Assembly: GCA_025331435.1 (NCBI GenBank)
Contig: JAIWNI010000007.1
Location: 372,001-436,000, forward strand
DNA: 64,000 nucleotides
DNA from: Choanephora cucurbitarum
Lineage: Eukaryota > Mucoromycota > Mucoromycetes > Mucorales > Choanephoraceae
Direction: 5' to 3'
Shown here: positions 35,896 through 49,273 of the stretch, one piece after another
How the letters are laid out: every line of letters begins with the position of its first letter
Numbering within the stretch: position 1 is the first letter of the stretch
Translations under genes and position numbers: made by a program
Notes under the pieces: model-generated
Told to the model about the DNA's origin: nothing
The model's input: only the letters and a program-made list of their open reading frames with translations
Database searches by the model: none

Positions 35896-37469
35896 AGTTT
35901 CTTAAGTGAAAATAAAGAAAGAGAGAGAGAGAGAAGAAAAATAATAATTTTTTTTTTTCCTTGGAAACCAAGAAAGTTTCTATTATTATTAAGGTTGCAC
36001 TAATTCTGGAAATTATTTTAAAAAGCATCTTAACAACTTCAAAAGGCTGTGTCAGTCATCTCTTTCTTTTGTTTATTGTATGCTAAAATAACCCTTCAAG
36101 CTAGATCATTATAAACGATGGATAGATTATATGTGGTTCTTAAGGTAGTAAAGAGATCATAACAATAACAACAGAAAAGAGGAGAGAGAAAGAAAACTTG
36201 TTTATGAGTTCTAAATGAGGTAATCTATGCTTATTTTAAGTCATTTGAAAGCAACGCCTATAATAGATGGTCTTTTTAGAACAACAAAAGAAAAGGAAGG
36301 GATTGAACTACTGGCATTCAATACAGTAGACTATCAGATCAGTGTTTACGAAAGGATAAGCTGTTGATGAAACAATAAAAAAAGAGTGTGTTTTCTTTGT
36401 CAATGATAGCCATATTAGACCAAATACCAAACAATACCTATCATCTTCTTTCTAGTCTATAAGGTTTACTTTCATTTCAATAAGTCCTTTGTTCGATAGT
36501 CTTATGTTAATAGCTTTTGTTGATCAATAAAGAAAGGGAGCGAGAAAACTCTATTAGTGAATTTACACTCAAGAATCAATTGAGTTTGCAAATGTGGGAT
36601 TTCTCTTTGCCAGTCAGCATCAGATATGACCAGCGCAATTTTTTAGATTTTTGATACCAGTCAAAGAGATCTTTTTGTCAAAGAGAACAGCTTCAGTACT
36701 GACGACCATCATCAAGGCAATCAGAAATAACCTCATTTCAGAAGGATAGAAGCAGAATGAAGGGAGACAACTGTTATGTTTTTTATGCACGCTAATGTCT
36801 ATTTCAATTCACAGTCTCTGATTATACATGATCCATCGAGGCTAAGTATCTTTGTAGCGAATCATGCTCATTGATTACTATATATATATATGCATATCTA
36901 AGATGACGTTTAAGGGAAGAAAAGAAGAGAGAAAACCACTAGTTCAAAGTAAGCCCGAAAATAGACTTTAAATGATTTATGTTCTCTCCCTCAAAGTAGA
37001 ACAGTCTAGTCGATGACAGATGATCAAAAATTTTGCTAGAAAGGGAATACCATAACATGGCAACTTTCAATGTATGGTTAGATGATTTTCTCTTGTATGG
37101 AGCCCATAAGATGAACGCATTGAACGATCCATTTCTTGAAATACCTTGAGGCTATCAAACTCATAGCATTTGAAGCTCCTCTTCATAAGGTCTATCAAAG
37201 CAGTCCACTCGCATGAGAAAAAAAAAGAGAGAGAGAGAGATCTATGTCTCATGCAGTGCAACCATCGGAAGACATGTTCACAATAACCCCCCCTCTCATG
37301 TGTTTTTCATATGACTCAACATGTTCATACATGGAAATGTCCTACCTTTCCCTTAAATAGTACACTACCATTGGCTTTCCAACAACAACATATTTTCTTC
37401 TAGAGAAGGTGTGTTTAAACCCTAGAGTGTCACAAGAAAAGGGGTACTTTATTACAAATTATTTACAGC
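35896..37469. other. Gene-free spacer between UPF0658-like gene and urease
   Basis: About 1.57 kb with only short ORFs of unlikely composition. It contains a TATATATATATGCATAT stretch at 36880-36896, GA-rich runs and poly(A) tracts. No tRNA- or rRNA-like element was seen. Confidence 0.4.
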
Positions 37470-40385
37470 TTAAAATAGGTATACAGATTGAGTGAGAGGA
37501 AGAGAAGAGACTGGATCACAAACACAGTCATGTCCATCAGCTTGTACTTTGTATGTTTCTGGATCGACAGTGATCTTTGGCATGGCATCGTTGAGTTTCA
37601 TGTCCTTTTTGCCTACAGTACGACATCCTTTTACGGCCTCGGCTCTTTTGCGTAATTTGTATTTTTCAATGATACCCTCATCTAGAGATATCTGTGATAC
37701 AAATACAAAACATGAAGCAGATAAGCTGGAAGGATAAGCGCCATACATAGGTCTTGAGATAGTTGGCTCGGTTGTGGGAATAGAACCATTGGCATCACCT
37801 AGATGGAACATGTTTAGCTGCCTTACTCGCTCTATCCGACTTCATCACTTACCCATTTGACCCCAAACAATGATGCCTGCTTTCAGTATGAGCTCAGGCT
37901 TTGTACCAAAGTATTCTGGTTGGAAACAGACCAAGTCAGCCACTTTACCCACTTCAATAGAGCCTACTAAATGGCCAATACCATGGGCTAATGCACTACA
38001 ACACATATATAAGATTGTGTATGAAGAGGGGGGATAAAGACATCACTTACACATTGATAGTGTATTTGGCGATATATCTTCGAATTCTATAGTTATCTCC
38101 CTCTTGATCTTTGTCTTCTTCAAGCGCTCCACGCTGTTGCTTCATCTTACTGGCTGTCTTCCAGGTACGCAAAATGACCTCACCGATACGTCCCATTGCC
38201 TGAGAATCAGAACTGATCATACTGATGGCGCCTATGTCTTGTAATACATCTTCAGCAGCTATCGTCTCTGCTCTGATTCTACTTTCGGCAAAGGCAACGT
38301 CTTCAGGGATGGATTTGGAAAGGTGATGACACACCATCAACATATCAACATGTTCATCCAAAGTATTTGCAGTAAACGGACGAGTTGGATTAGTAGAAGA
38401 AGGAAGTACATTGGGTTCACTACAAACAGTGATAACTAAAAAAAAAAAAATTATAGGAGGAAATAACTTAATACAGTTTGTTTTCATCCTTGTGTTTTCT
38501 TACTTACTATCTGGAGCATGTCCACCACCAGCACCTTCACTGTGATAAGTGTGAATTGTTCGTCCCTTAAAGGCTGATATGGTAGATTCAACAAAGCCAG
38601 CTTCGTTTAATGTATCCGTATGAATAGTGGCCTTTTTTTCAAATCAAAATAAGTTTTGGTACAAAGGTATAGTGAACATCTAAAAAAGAGGGCAACTTAC
38701 TTGAACATCAAGATCATCACATACTTGAAGACATGCATCAATAGCGGCTGGTGTTGTGCCCCAATCTTCATGAAGCTTAAGGCCAATACAGCCAGCTCTT
38801 ATATGCTCTACCAACTCTCCTTGACTAGAACAGTTACCTTTACCAGTAAAACCAAAATTGAGAGGAATATCATCGGTTGCTTTCATCATCATTTCAATAT
38901 GATGTGATCCAGGTGTACAGGTAGTTGCGTTTGTACCTGTGTTTGGTCCTGTACCACCACCAATAAGTGTAGTAATACCACTTGCTAAAGCCTATGATTG
39001 ACTTGTCAAAAAAAAAACCGACAAAACATGTTTTTTACCTCATAACATAATTGTGGACAAATATAATGTACATGTGAATCAATGGCTCCTGCAGTAAAGA
39101 TTTTACCTTCACCAGCCAATGCTTCAGTGCCACAGCCTACAATCATACCAGGAGTAACACCAGCCATGACATCCGGGTTTCCAGCTTTTCCGATACCAAC
39201 AATAATCCCCTTTTTGATACCAATGTCTGCCTTATAAATACCAGTGTAATCAATGATCAATGCATTTGTGATCACCAAATCAAGCACTTCATGATCCAAC
39301 TTGGCTGTCGCCTGTCCCATGCCTTCACGCAACACTTTTCCTCCTCCAAATTTACATTCATCTCCATACACAGTGAAATCCTTCTCTACCCGTGCCCACA
39401 ATTCGGTATCGCCCAAGCGGACTAGATCACCTGTGGTTGGACCAAAATGATCGGCATAATATTCACGATCAAGGAAATTGCTGCCTGGCGAAGGCAACAG
39501 AGGCGTGTTTGCATCATGTCTGAATCCTTTGGTGCTAATGTCACTCATGATCTCGGGTAGACGTATAAGATCAAGTGGGCCACTGGCTAATCCATTACCA
39601 CCCGTGATGATCTTGTCACCAGCGATCTCTACCAACGTAACCGTCTTGAAATCCCCAGGCTCAAAACGAACAGCTGATCCAGCAGGAATATCCAAACGCA
39701 TGCCATAGGCAAGCGCACGATTGAAACCGAGAGCTGCGTTGGATTCGATAAAGTGAAAGTGCGAACCAATCTAACAGGATACGCTATCAATCGCTCGTTT
39801 ACTTTACGTGATTGTCATGAAAGGCTTACCTGAATAGGACGATCGCCGAAATTGGTCACGGCCAATGCGATTCTCTTTCTTCCGGCATTCAATTCAATCT
39901 TGCCAGGCTGTGTGATAATGGCGCCTGGAGCATCCGTTCGTTTCACCTTTCCGGGTAGAGGAAATTTATCTTCGGATGGGATAGGGAAAAATGTGCCGTA
40001 GAGTGCAATTTCCAGGTTGCCGTTATCTGTACATACAGGGTCGTGAACAGTCACAAGATAAGTGCCGTCTGGAAATGTGCCTTCGACTTGTACTTCATGT
40101 AGTGTCTGAAAGACATCTGGTAAAACATGTCGTCTGCCCAGCATTTGTTTCCCAATATCCATCAACTGAGCTACGGAATAGCAGCCATCTCGCATCAATT
40201 CTAGTAGTTGTGAGGCAATTAAGGCAGTTGCTTCTGTCTTGTTTAGCTTGACCCCGCGTGCCAATCTCTTTTGAGCAAGAAATCCCACTAAGCAACAGAA
40301 TTTATACTTTTCAGTTTGCACAATCATAAGCCTATTTACCTTGATGCAGTAAGAGCTTATCCAGTTCTCTAGGTACCAAACGCAT
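37470..40385 (-). CDS. URE1: Urease, single-chain (gamma-beta-alpha fusion)
   Basis: Eight exons (40340-40385, 39830-40287, 39039-39770, 38701-38991, 38508-38631, 38051-38435, 37853-37995, 37470-37798) give 835 residues, the size of plant and fungal ureases. The gamma-like part starts [15 protein letters not shown]; the beta-like part follows, then alpha. Nickel and catalytic residues are visible: [10 protein letters not shown] (two His), the carbamylated Lys in GLKLHEDWG, His in TIHTDTLNE and [14 protein letters not shown], the flap CHHL, and a Cys-His pair region. It hydrolyses urea to ammonia and carbamate in the cytosol and needs Ure accessory proteins, none of which are in the window. 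All introns are GT-AG, 47-73 nt. Confidence 0.97.
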
Positions 40386-43300
40386 TATGTTGGGAAAGGA
40401 AGAAATGGAGAAGTAAAAGAAAAGAAACAAAAGATAAGGTTTCCATTTTAACATATTTATCCAAAATAAGGCATTGATAGCACAGCTGCGATTGGTATCC
40501 TAGAGATTAGGACTGTTCTGCAACATAGACAGATAAGCAGTATATCAATGATTTATTGTTACACGGTTGTTGTACACCTAGGAGACTCTAGACAGGACAT
40601 GGATCGACAAAATGGCCTTTTTTTCAGACAATTTGATTGGCTCATGTCAGTCTCGCAGAAACAAAAGCCTAATTTGCACCAATCTAATACTGAAAGCAGA
40701 GAGTGTCTGTAGAAATAAGCAACTGGCAAGTGTATTTTATCAGACCAGTCAATTGAATGGACCTTGCTATATTAAGCGTGCTAATGACTCTTGCTGATCA
40801 AAAGTGCATTTGTAAAATCGGTTTTGTAAAGTTTATTTAATATTCTTATTTTGTCAATATGGCTTTTTCATCTAAACCAGTTTTGAAAATAAAAACTTCT
40901 CTCTAAACCAACTTTTTTTTTATAAGCTTTTTCTGTTAAAATTTTAATGAATTTGGATATTAACAGACTGGTTTTGTCATACCTTCAAAAAAAAAAGAAA
41001 GGAAGCCAAAAAACATACATGATCTTCTTTTGACACAGGAGACCTGTCAATCTCTCTGCTGCTTCCAGTTTTTCTTTTTTTTTATCTCCTGACTTTCTGT
41101 CTCCTGTCTTTTAAGCGTTATGTTTTTGGTTTCATGATATGCTTTAGAGAAGCTCAGGTTACATAGCCACAATATAAAAAAAAATGTGTAAGTGTCTTTT
41201 CCAGCAGAAAAAAGAAAAGTTTTTTTTTGGTAATCAAGGAACAAAAGAGGTATGGCTCTGTTCTGACACAGTTGTATTCTGCTTTGAGGCAACAGTTTCT
41301 GATCACTGACAACAGTTGTTTTTGAAATAAGGTAGCGTTTTCTTTGCCGACTCGAGGTTACACCGACCCTGTTCTGAGAACTTCTAAATTCGTGTGGAAC
41401 TACTGTTCTGTCTAATTATTAAAATTAGCTTCTTTAGGTTTATCCGACAATGCTTTCTATTTCTGCACTATAAGAAATTAAGCGTTTTCCTCTGAAACCT
41501 ATTCACCTACTATTTTTTGTGGAAATAGAACCCTTTTTGGAATGACTGCATCCTGACCTATTTTTTTTTTTTTGTTATTTACACCCGAAAAGGAGTTCAA
41601 TGCATATAAAATTTCCGAATAAAAAAAAAAGAAACCCTTATTTCATCTCACATCATCTCGTGATTACTTGATTAGATCAATACAGGAGGCGAGTTCCTCA
41701 ATTGATCTATAGAAGAAGCATAGACAGGAACTTGTCACCATTTATATCTGTCAATTCTTAAATAGAAACAATTAAGGTTTAGCATTGCAAGATGAGGAGA
41801 TATGTTCTCCACAACACGTGTTTTCACTCAACTAGGTAACTAACAAGTGAGTTCAGTCCAAGGCTTTTCTTTGGATTGGAAGATCCAGGTACGTGTATTA
41901 GGAGCAGCTTGTTTGTCAATCAGTAACAACAGTACAGAAACTTCTGGAAGGGGACAAGGACAATTAAATGCATAGCTCGACAGAGATGTGACCTTCTTAC
42001 TATCTAAAAATGACACCTGCTAAACCTTAACTTCCTAATGTTTAATAAAGTAAAATAAAGCAATGCCGTGTAGTGCAAACCCCACTCCTCTTTGGTGTTG
42101 CGCCGTAGCCACACTTCGGAAACAAAGTATTTGATATGATGCACTGAATCTGTTTATGTACATGTGTATGAATGTACACAGCAATTTAGTCTGAAACAGT
42201 AATAAAACTTCATCAGATCATAAAATGATATTGGTTTTCAGAAAACTGCATCGTATTTTGAATGTATTGATTTAGCATAAGTTAAATCAATGGGATTTGA
42301 ATTTCTGGTTCGTACTCCTTAATAAAAAAAACACAGTTTGAGCTGGCGTAAATGCATTATCGTTACACATCAAATTGTTTGGTGTTTTCAACAACTTTAG
42401 ACTGGACTATTACATAGAGAGATTGCGATGTTTACTTCTTACAAACAAATTCCAAGAAAGTCTTTTTGACCGCCAAGATAGGTACCTGTATAGAATATAA
42501 AATATTGTATGTAAGCTGTATAAGATGTAAAATGACACAGATTTTTCTGGTAAAACATTATGTAACATCTCTTATTGCAATAATTTTCCTTATCAACATT
42601 TAAGAGCAACAAAAAAAAAATATGAAAATCTCTTTAGATCTTGGGATTGCCATACACACATCAAAAATAACTCTAAGGAGTATGTTTCTCTAGCGCATAA
42701 TAAGCTTTGTTTTTCGACTCTCAAAAGAACTGTTTATCCTATCAAAAGCCGTCAAACAGTCGACAGTAGAAATGAAAACCAAAACAGTATGATGCTATAA
42801 ATAATCGAGGAGTAAAAAAAACACCTAATGTTTGTAACACATATGGTAAAAAAAAATCAAAGGACAAGGAGAAAAGATAGGCCCTATAATTAGCTATTGG
42901 CCACATTGTTCGTTTCAGAAGGCTAAGGAATTAACTGCACAATGTAAAGGAGCGTCAATAGAACTAGAAATTCCAAACGAGTTGCAGGTATGTAATTGTA
43001 CTGGGTACAATGAAATCCTCTGTTCACAGACAAAAGAATTTTCTAGTATGTAGATCTTCAAATTCAAAACAAGATACCATAATAGGGATCTTATGCCGTG
43101 CTGTCTTCTTATGCATCTGTTGTATTTGGCAAATCTCTTTAATAGATTACAATATGGTTCTGGTTCTTTCGAGTGTTGAACAAGGAAGTTAAAGCAAATT
43201 GATTGCCTTGATTGGTAAGAAAAGTGGTTTTTTTTATCGAGTTAAGGAGAAACACTCGTATTCCTAATAAATAGATCCAAAGCAAGCTATGACACAGACC

Positions 43301-44020
43301 CGAATCTCGTTTTGTTTGTGACAGTATAGCTTAAGTCAAATCTTGTACTCTTTTTTTTTGAACTTTGAATTATAGACCGTATAGCCTAGATGTTTGTATA
43401 ACTCTAATGGCATAATCAGCATCTAGATTCTTTCAGAGGAAGGAATTTTCTACTAGACCTGCAATGTCTTTTTTGCTGGAACTGAAAAGTAGAAGGAGCT
43501 CAAGCTATAAGGAGCTACTGATAACATTTTAATGATTGTAACACATCTCCTGTTTTTTTTTATTATTGTTCAGTCATAAGGCATACCAGAATGAATAACA
43601 TAAAAGTCTTTGAAAGGATACGAATACAGCTTTCTTGTTCGTATGATAATTCATAAAAAATGAAAATAGATGCGTATGTGCCAAATCAAAAACTTTAAAA
43701 GAATCTGAAGAGGAACAAAAAGAAGAAAGAGGCAAAAAGGCAGTCTGAATTTACTAAGGGAAAGAATTTTTGAAACGCAAAGCATGTGCATGAGTCCTAT
43801 CTTTGTTAGTATTACAAGTATCCATGCTGTGTAGATGCAGCCGTTCTGGTCTGTTGCTTAATTGCAGTAGCCTATATATATATATATATATAGGCTAAGC
43901 TTTTTTCGCGATACTTTTTCTTTTACTTTTCTATATTCACTCTTTTTTGTCGCAGCAATCAAAAAAAAATTACAATAAGAAGTCTGTCTATATTTTCTTC
44001 CTTCCTTTTTGACTCTGTCT
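40386..44020. other. 3.6-kb stretch without recognisable genes
   Basis: The longest gene-poor stretch here. ORFs are at most about 80 codons and look random; no transposon domain, tRNA, rRNA or tandem repeat was found. It holds an AACACGTGTT palindrome (41813-41822) and, near the right end, the TA palindrome annotated separately. It may be long promoter sequence for the CP2 factor and urease, or an old degraded element. Confidence 0.4.
43868..43897. repeat. Perfect 30-bp palindrome with (TA)n core
   Basis: TAGCC and GGCTA arms flank an alternating TA core of 20 bp, all perfectly self-complementary. It lies about 125-150 bp upstream of the CP2-factor start and just before a T/C-rich leader, so it could act as the TATA element or form a cruciform. 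Confidence 0.85.
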
Positions 44021-46077
44021 ATGCTATCCGTTCAATCATCTTCAAACAATTCAGTAAATTCAAACTTTGAAGCTGACAAAACCCAATCTTCGTCTTCTGT
44101 AGTATCCTTTGAGAACAAAACCGAAAGGTATTTTTTCCCTTAGAAAGGAAAATGCATGCATTACCAATCAATACTAAACCTATTATAGCCTTTCTTATTA
44201 CAGCTATTTTTATCCACTCTCACAACAAAACATACAATTCAATCATCTTATGATGGAAGACAATACTAAGTATTCTGGACAACACTCACAAAATGACTTA
44301 ACACACCAACAACCTGAATGGTCAAGCAACAAGAACCCTTACTCTCAGTTCAACAATCGCAGGAACGACACTTATTCTACTCTTTCAGTACCTACGTACT
44401 CATGTTATGAAACTCCGGTAGTTCATGATCCATGTACTGGTCTCCCTCACCTCAAACAGCATTCTGCAGATAACTGCAATTTAAATTGGTTCAATCCAAT
44501 CACACCATCCAGTCAAGTTCCAACCATCCAATCTTTGAGTAATTCTAAAGTTGATAACAATAACAGTAAGGCCTCGTATGACATTGCACTTCCAAAACGA
44601 TCAATATTTCAACGACAACAACAGCAAGTACGCGACTATGAGAACTATTTGCCATATGCTTCTCAGGCAGATGTTAATTCTCAGCACACCAGCTTCACTC
44701 AACCACACTTTGTCAAGGGAAGAATCTTGGATCATAAATTCCACCCTCGCTACAAAAGTGCTCATGCTCGACTTCCTCCTTATCCGGAACAGCATAAAGA
44801 GACTAGCTCTTTCCAAAACTTCCTTTCCCCACCTATCGTTACAGATCAAACACTAATGGATCAAGGACCTTTAATGTTGGCAGACAGTTTCGAGTCCAGA
44901 GAGGCGACTTTGAATCAAGAGAAAAATGATCACGATTCGTAAATATTGCTTTCAACATTTTCTTTTATTTAAAGAGACAATATGTAAACTAATAATACCT
45001 AAACAATATCTTATAGATCATTCCAATTTGATATTGAACTTCATGGTAATGAGAAAAAAAAAGCATTAATTGAGTAATTTACTAAATTACATATATCTTG
45101 TAGCACCCACAGCAGTGATGAAGAAACAAGATGAACAGCCTGTTACTTACCTTAATCGTGGTCAGGCTTACTTGATTGATTTTACTGCCAAACCATCTGC
45201 CTGTACTGGAACTTTGACTAGCACTCTGTCTATTGCTTTCCATGAACCAAGTCATCGTCAAATCGCAGGAAACTATTGGAAGTACTGGATAAGCCAACAG
45301 GAAGACTTGAACGAAGCAAGAGCCATTGATTTGGATAGAAACCAGACAACGGGTGTATACAATATACGATTGATTTCTTTTGATCGTATTGCGTTTGATT
45401 GGCAAGCCCGATTTGGAGCCAAGGTATACGTTCGTTTTAGCTGTCTGTCAACCGATTTCTCTCGAATCAAGGGTGTGAAGGGTATACCTATGCGCGCTGT
45501 TGTAGAAACCAGTGCAACCTACTTGACTATGCCAAACGACCTGTTCAACTACAAAGGTACCTTTCAAAAACTGAGTATGCCTGCCGATGGTTATGAATAC
45601 AAAGAAAAATGTTACTGCAAAATCAAGTTGTTCAGAGATAAGGTATGTGAACAGTTCAATCTATTTTATTAGCTATAGCTTAAAAAACAATATATTCATA
45701 TATTCTATTAGGGAGCAGAGAGAAAGAACAAAGATGACAAAAAACAACTGGCCAAACAGATGGATAAAATTATAGCCTCTACAAATGGTAACCCCAAACA
45801 ACATCCTTTGTGGCCAACTATAAGTCGGTCACACAGTCTCACAAGTAGCTTGACAGAAGTACCGTCTTCGCCAGACATCACTATTGACAGCATGGAAGAC
45901 CTCAACGACATCTTAATTTCTGCGGAAAAGATGATTCCTCCCTTATTAGCCGCCACCAGCGTATCTGCTCAACGAAAACGTTCGCTCTCTGACAATCAGG
46001 AGCAATATAGAAACACCAAAGCTAAATTAACGAACGAAGACGCAGAACAAACGCTATATCCAAGAAACTTGAGTTAA
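44021..46077 (+). CDS. CP2/Grainyhead-family transcription factor
   Basis: Five exons (44021-44127, 44204-44938, 45017-45045, 45104-45642, 45712-46077) give 591 residues. Residues 1-275 are Ser/Asn/Gln-rich and disordered. The CP2 DNA-binding domain at about 280-480 is clear: FDIELHAPTAVMKKQDEQ, VTYLNRGQAYLIDF, GNYWKYWISQQ, AFDWQ, VRFSCLSTDFSRIKGVKG and CKIKLFRDKGAERKNKDDKK. These blocks match Grainyhead and CP2 proteins of animals and fungi; fungal members control cell-wall and conidial separation genes. The dimerisation domain is not evident, and the C-terminal 90 residues are Ser-rich. The 29-nt exon 3 is required to join the domain start. Confidence 0.92.
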
Positions 46078-47399
46078 GAAAGAAGTCTCGTATTACCTAT
46101 AGCCTTGAAACTAGGTTTGAGATAGTCCTTATGCTGAGCATCTTTCTTTCTAAGCTTTCAATATGACCCTCTTATTATATATCTCCTTACTGCATCTTCA
46201 TATGTATGAACACTTTTATTTCTCAAGAAAAGCATCGCCTTATACACATTTCATTCTCTTCCCTTTTTCTTTACATATTCACCCTTCCATATGAAACTTT
46301 TATTTAATTTCCACTTTTTGTATTCCTTTTTTTTTTTCAATTCATTCATTTAGTCATATATAAACATGTAAAAATTACTGTGTCTACTTACTCCTTGAAA
46401 GTGTTCTATTTTTGAGGAGTGTTGAATGTAAACAAAAAGAATTTAATGTGACTTATGACTACTTCTTTAAGCAATCTAAGGTTTGCTTTTTTTTCTAGAT
46501 ATGTTGAAACAGTTTCTTGGTCTAACAAGATTGTTTGAGCATAGATTGCTATGAGGCTTGCTCCAATTAGACTAGATGTGCACTAAACTACTTAAATCAT
46601 ATAGTACAATACTCACCGCAGACAAACACTATCACATTTAAGCACTTGTTAGAATATTTCTTTCATAAATGAATGCAGAACGACCTCTCTGTCTCAAGCA
46701 GTTGCATCGCAAATGTCACAAAGAAAAAAGCCGACAAAGAAAACCAAACATAAGGTAAGATCAAAAACGCCTCTCTCCCTTTCTTCCGATATATTCAAGA
46801 GACTCATTGCATTGACTTGATCCCAATACATATTTGATTACATTAGGCAATGCAATGCTCAAGGAAAGTTAGGTCTCAGCTATGGAGTAGATGATATACT
46901 TCAGTGATAGAACAAAAGCAGAAGGAAACTTGTTGACGTTTGCAACTGAAAAGGCTCATAACGATCACATAAGCATTGAATACAATGAAGTTTTTCAAGA
47001 TTCATAGCCTGCTTGCCTGCAGAGAATAGGAAACAGCTTAGCGACGAAATTCAAACGCGCCGAGTTTTATGAAACATATTGTCTAAAGCAGTTCTCAAAT
47101 CAAGCTTTAGAATATAGTTTGTGTGCATATATCTCCTTATGTTCTAGCCAATGAAATGACAGGCTTAGTTTCAAAAATAAGGTTTCTTACCATTTATGAT
47201 CAGGAGTGATTTGTCATTTATAAATGACATTTTTGTTATTTTTGTGATTTGGGTCTGCATGTGAAGATTCGTTTCTAATCTTTACTTTTTTTGTGTGGAA
47301 ATCAGGCACTAATGTGACTTAAGCGCGAGTGTATAAAAGCTAACTGGCTTCTTATTCTTTTCTTTTGCTTGCTCTAACAAAGCTCTCATTCTACATCAT
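46078..47399. other. Spacer between CP2 factor and P450
   Basis: About 1.3 kb, AT-rich, with no credible ORF. The last 150 bp before the P450 start contain a TATAAAAG box (about 47332) and a T/C-rich leader, so the P450 promoter is there. The rest shows nothing recognisable. Confidence 0.45.
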
Positions 47400-49155
47400 A
47401 TGCCTCACTTAACCGAGAAGAGTTTGGTTGCAGCGCTTTTTCTTTTGGCGTGTATTTACAATGACAGAGCAATTTTCGATTCAAACCGTCCAGGTATCAA
47501 AACCAAGCCAGGCTGGCCTCTTGTTGGCAATCTTCCCTCTCTGTTGAAAAATGTAACTCAATTGCATGATTTCATGCTGGATAGCTGCAATCAATTAGGT
47601 GCACTAACAATGTAATGTATGCGCTCACATTAAGTTGCTTGTGCTGATACATATGTTTGACAGGACAATGTCTTCATTAGGTATTCCAAGACATATTGGG
47701 ACCCTTGATCCCAAAAATGTTGAGCATATACTAAAAGGTAATCATATAACCAAACACAGGAATATTTACTAAAACACATCATAAAGACAATTTTGAAAAC
47801 TACATTAAAGGACCTGAATTTCACACTGGAATGATGGATCTATTTGGTAACGGCATTTTTAATGCAAATGGAGAAGAATGGAAATACCAGCGCAAGACGG
47901 CAAGTGCTATATTCAACGTAAAGAACTTTAGAGATCAGTTTACCAAGTAAGGCTTGATTCTTTTTTTAATGCATGTTTATGCTAGACCAAATGTCTTTGT
48001 GCGATGTTTCTTTTGTTTCTTTTAGTGTTTTTGCTGATGAACTTGAAATCATGTCAAAAGCTATATTTGAAGAGGCTGTCGATAGGAATCAAGTTGTAGA
48101 TTTTCACGAGACCATGTTCAAATTTACTCTTGACTCTTTCATCATGTTGGGCTTTGGAGTTCAACTCAATTCAATCTTAACAAAAGGACAAGTTCCTTTT
48201 GCTCATGCTTTTGATGAAGCTCAGAAGAACACATTTCTCCGTTTTGTAAATCCTCTTTGGCCTGCAACCGAGCGTTTGTTAGGGTTTCTCATGCCTTGGA
48301 AAACGAGTATGAGGAATAACCTAAAGATAGTGAATGATTTTGCTCGTCAAGTCATTCAAGAGCGTCGTGCTCAGATAGCAGTCGGTGAAATTCACACAGA
48401 CCTTCTTTCGCGTTTCATGAGTGCCCAGAATCACAAAGGGAATGTTTTGAGCGATGATGAATTACGCGATATTGTACTTAACTTTGTTGTCGCTGGGCGA
48501 GATACTACAGCGCAAGCACTGTCCTGGACGTTTTACATGCTCATGCATCATTCTCGTGTGGAAAGAAAATTGCTGGAAGAGGTTAACTCAAGCATTCTGG
48601 AAGAAGATATTCATCAACCTTCTGTACTGTATGAGAAAATCAAGAAAATGACATATGCCCATGCCGTCTTTTTTGAAGTATTACGGCTGTACCCCTCTGT
48701 GCCTCTAAACCAAAAATATGCTTTAAAGGATGATGTTTGGCCAGATGGTACAGTTATCAAGCAAGGAGATTATGTATTGTGGTGTCCGTATGCACAAGGA
48801 AGGCTGGAGAAGATTTGGGGTGCTGATGCCAAAGAATTCAGACCAGAACGTTGGATCACATCTGAGGGTGAACTTCGCCGTGAATCACCCGGCCAATGGC
48901 CTGCTTTTCATGCAGGACCTCGCGTGTGTTTAGGTAAACTTCCCCTCTTGATTTTCTTTCAAAGAAAAAATCTCAATTTATCTTGTCTAATGTATAGGTC
49001 AACAATTAGCTACACTAGAAGCTCTCATTGCAATCGCCTTTCTGATTAAACGTTACAAGTTCACTTTATTACCAGGTCAAGATATTACTTATCAGATCTC
49101 CCTCACGTTGCCAATGAAGAATGGGATGAAGGTAATGGTTGAGAGAAGAATGTGA
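47400..49155 (+). CDS. Cytochrome P450 monooxygenase
   Basis: Five exons (47400-47611, 47664-47737, 47787-47946, 48026-48933, 48998-49155) give 503 residues. An N-terminal hydrophobic anchor (VAALFLLACIY) precedes the PGWPLVGNLP hinge. The I-helix AGRDTTAQ, K-helix EVLR, FRPERW and the haem loop FHAGPRVCLGQQLA (Cys ligand) are all intact, so the enzyme should be active. The WKYQRKTASAIFN C-helix and the I-helix context resemble the CYP86/94/704-like fatty acid hydroxylase clan, but the family number and substrate cannot be set by eye. It is probably ER-anchored and needs P450 reductase. It ends 118 bp from the convergent Nas2 gene. Confidence 0.94.
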
Positions 49156-49273
49156 TTGAAGACAATATCAGCTATTGGTATATAGCAAGAGAAAGAGGCT
49201 GTATCTTTAACAATAAAAAAACAAGTGTATATTGTCCTGCACTTGAAAACTTGTATTGGTTTGCATGGCTTTA

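Noticed and set aside
43010..43192. 60-codon ORF in the gene-free region
   Set aside because: Short, random-looking composition, no splice-compatible partner exons, no motif.
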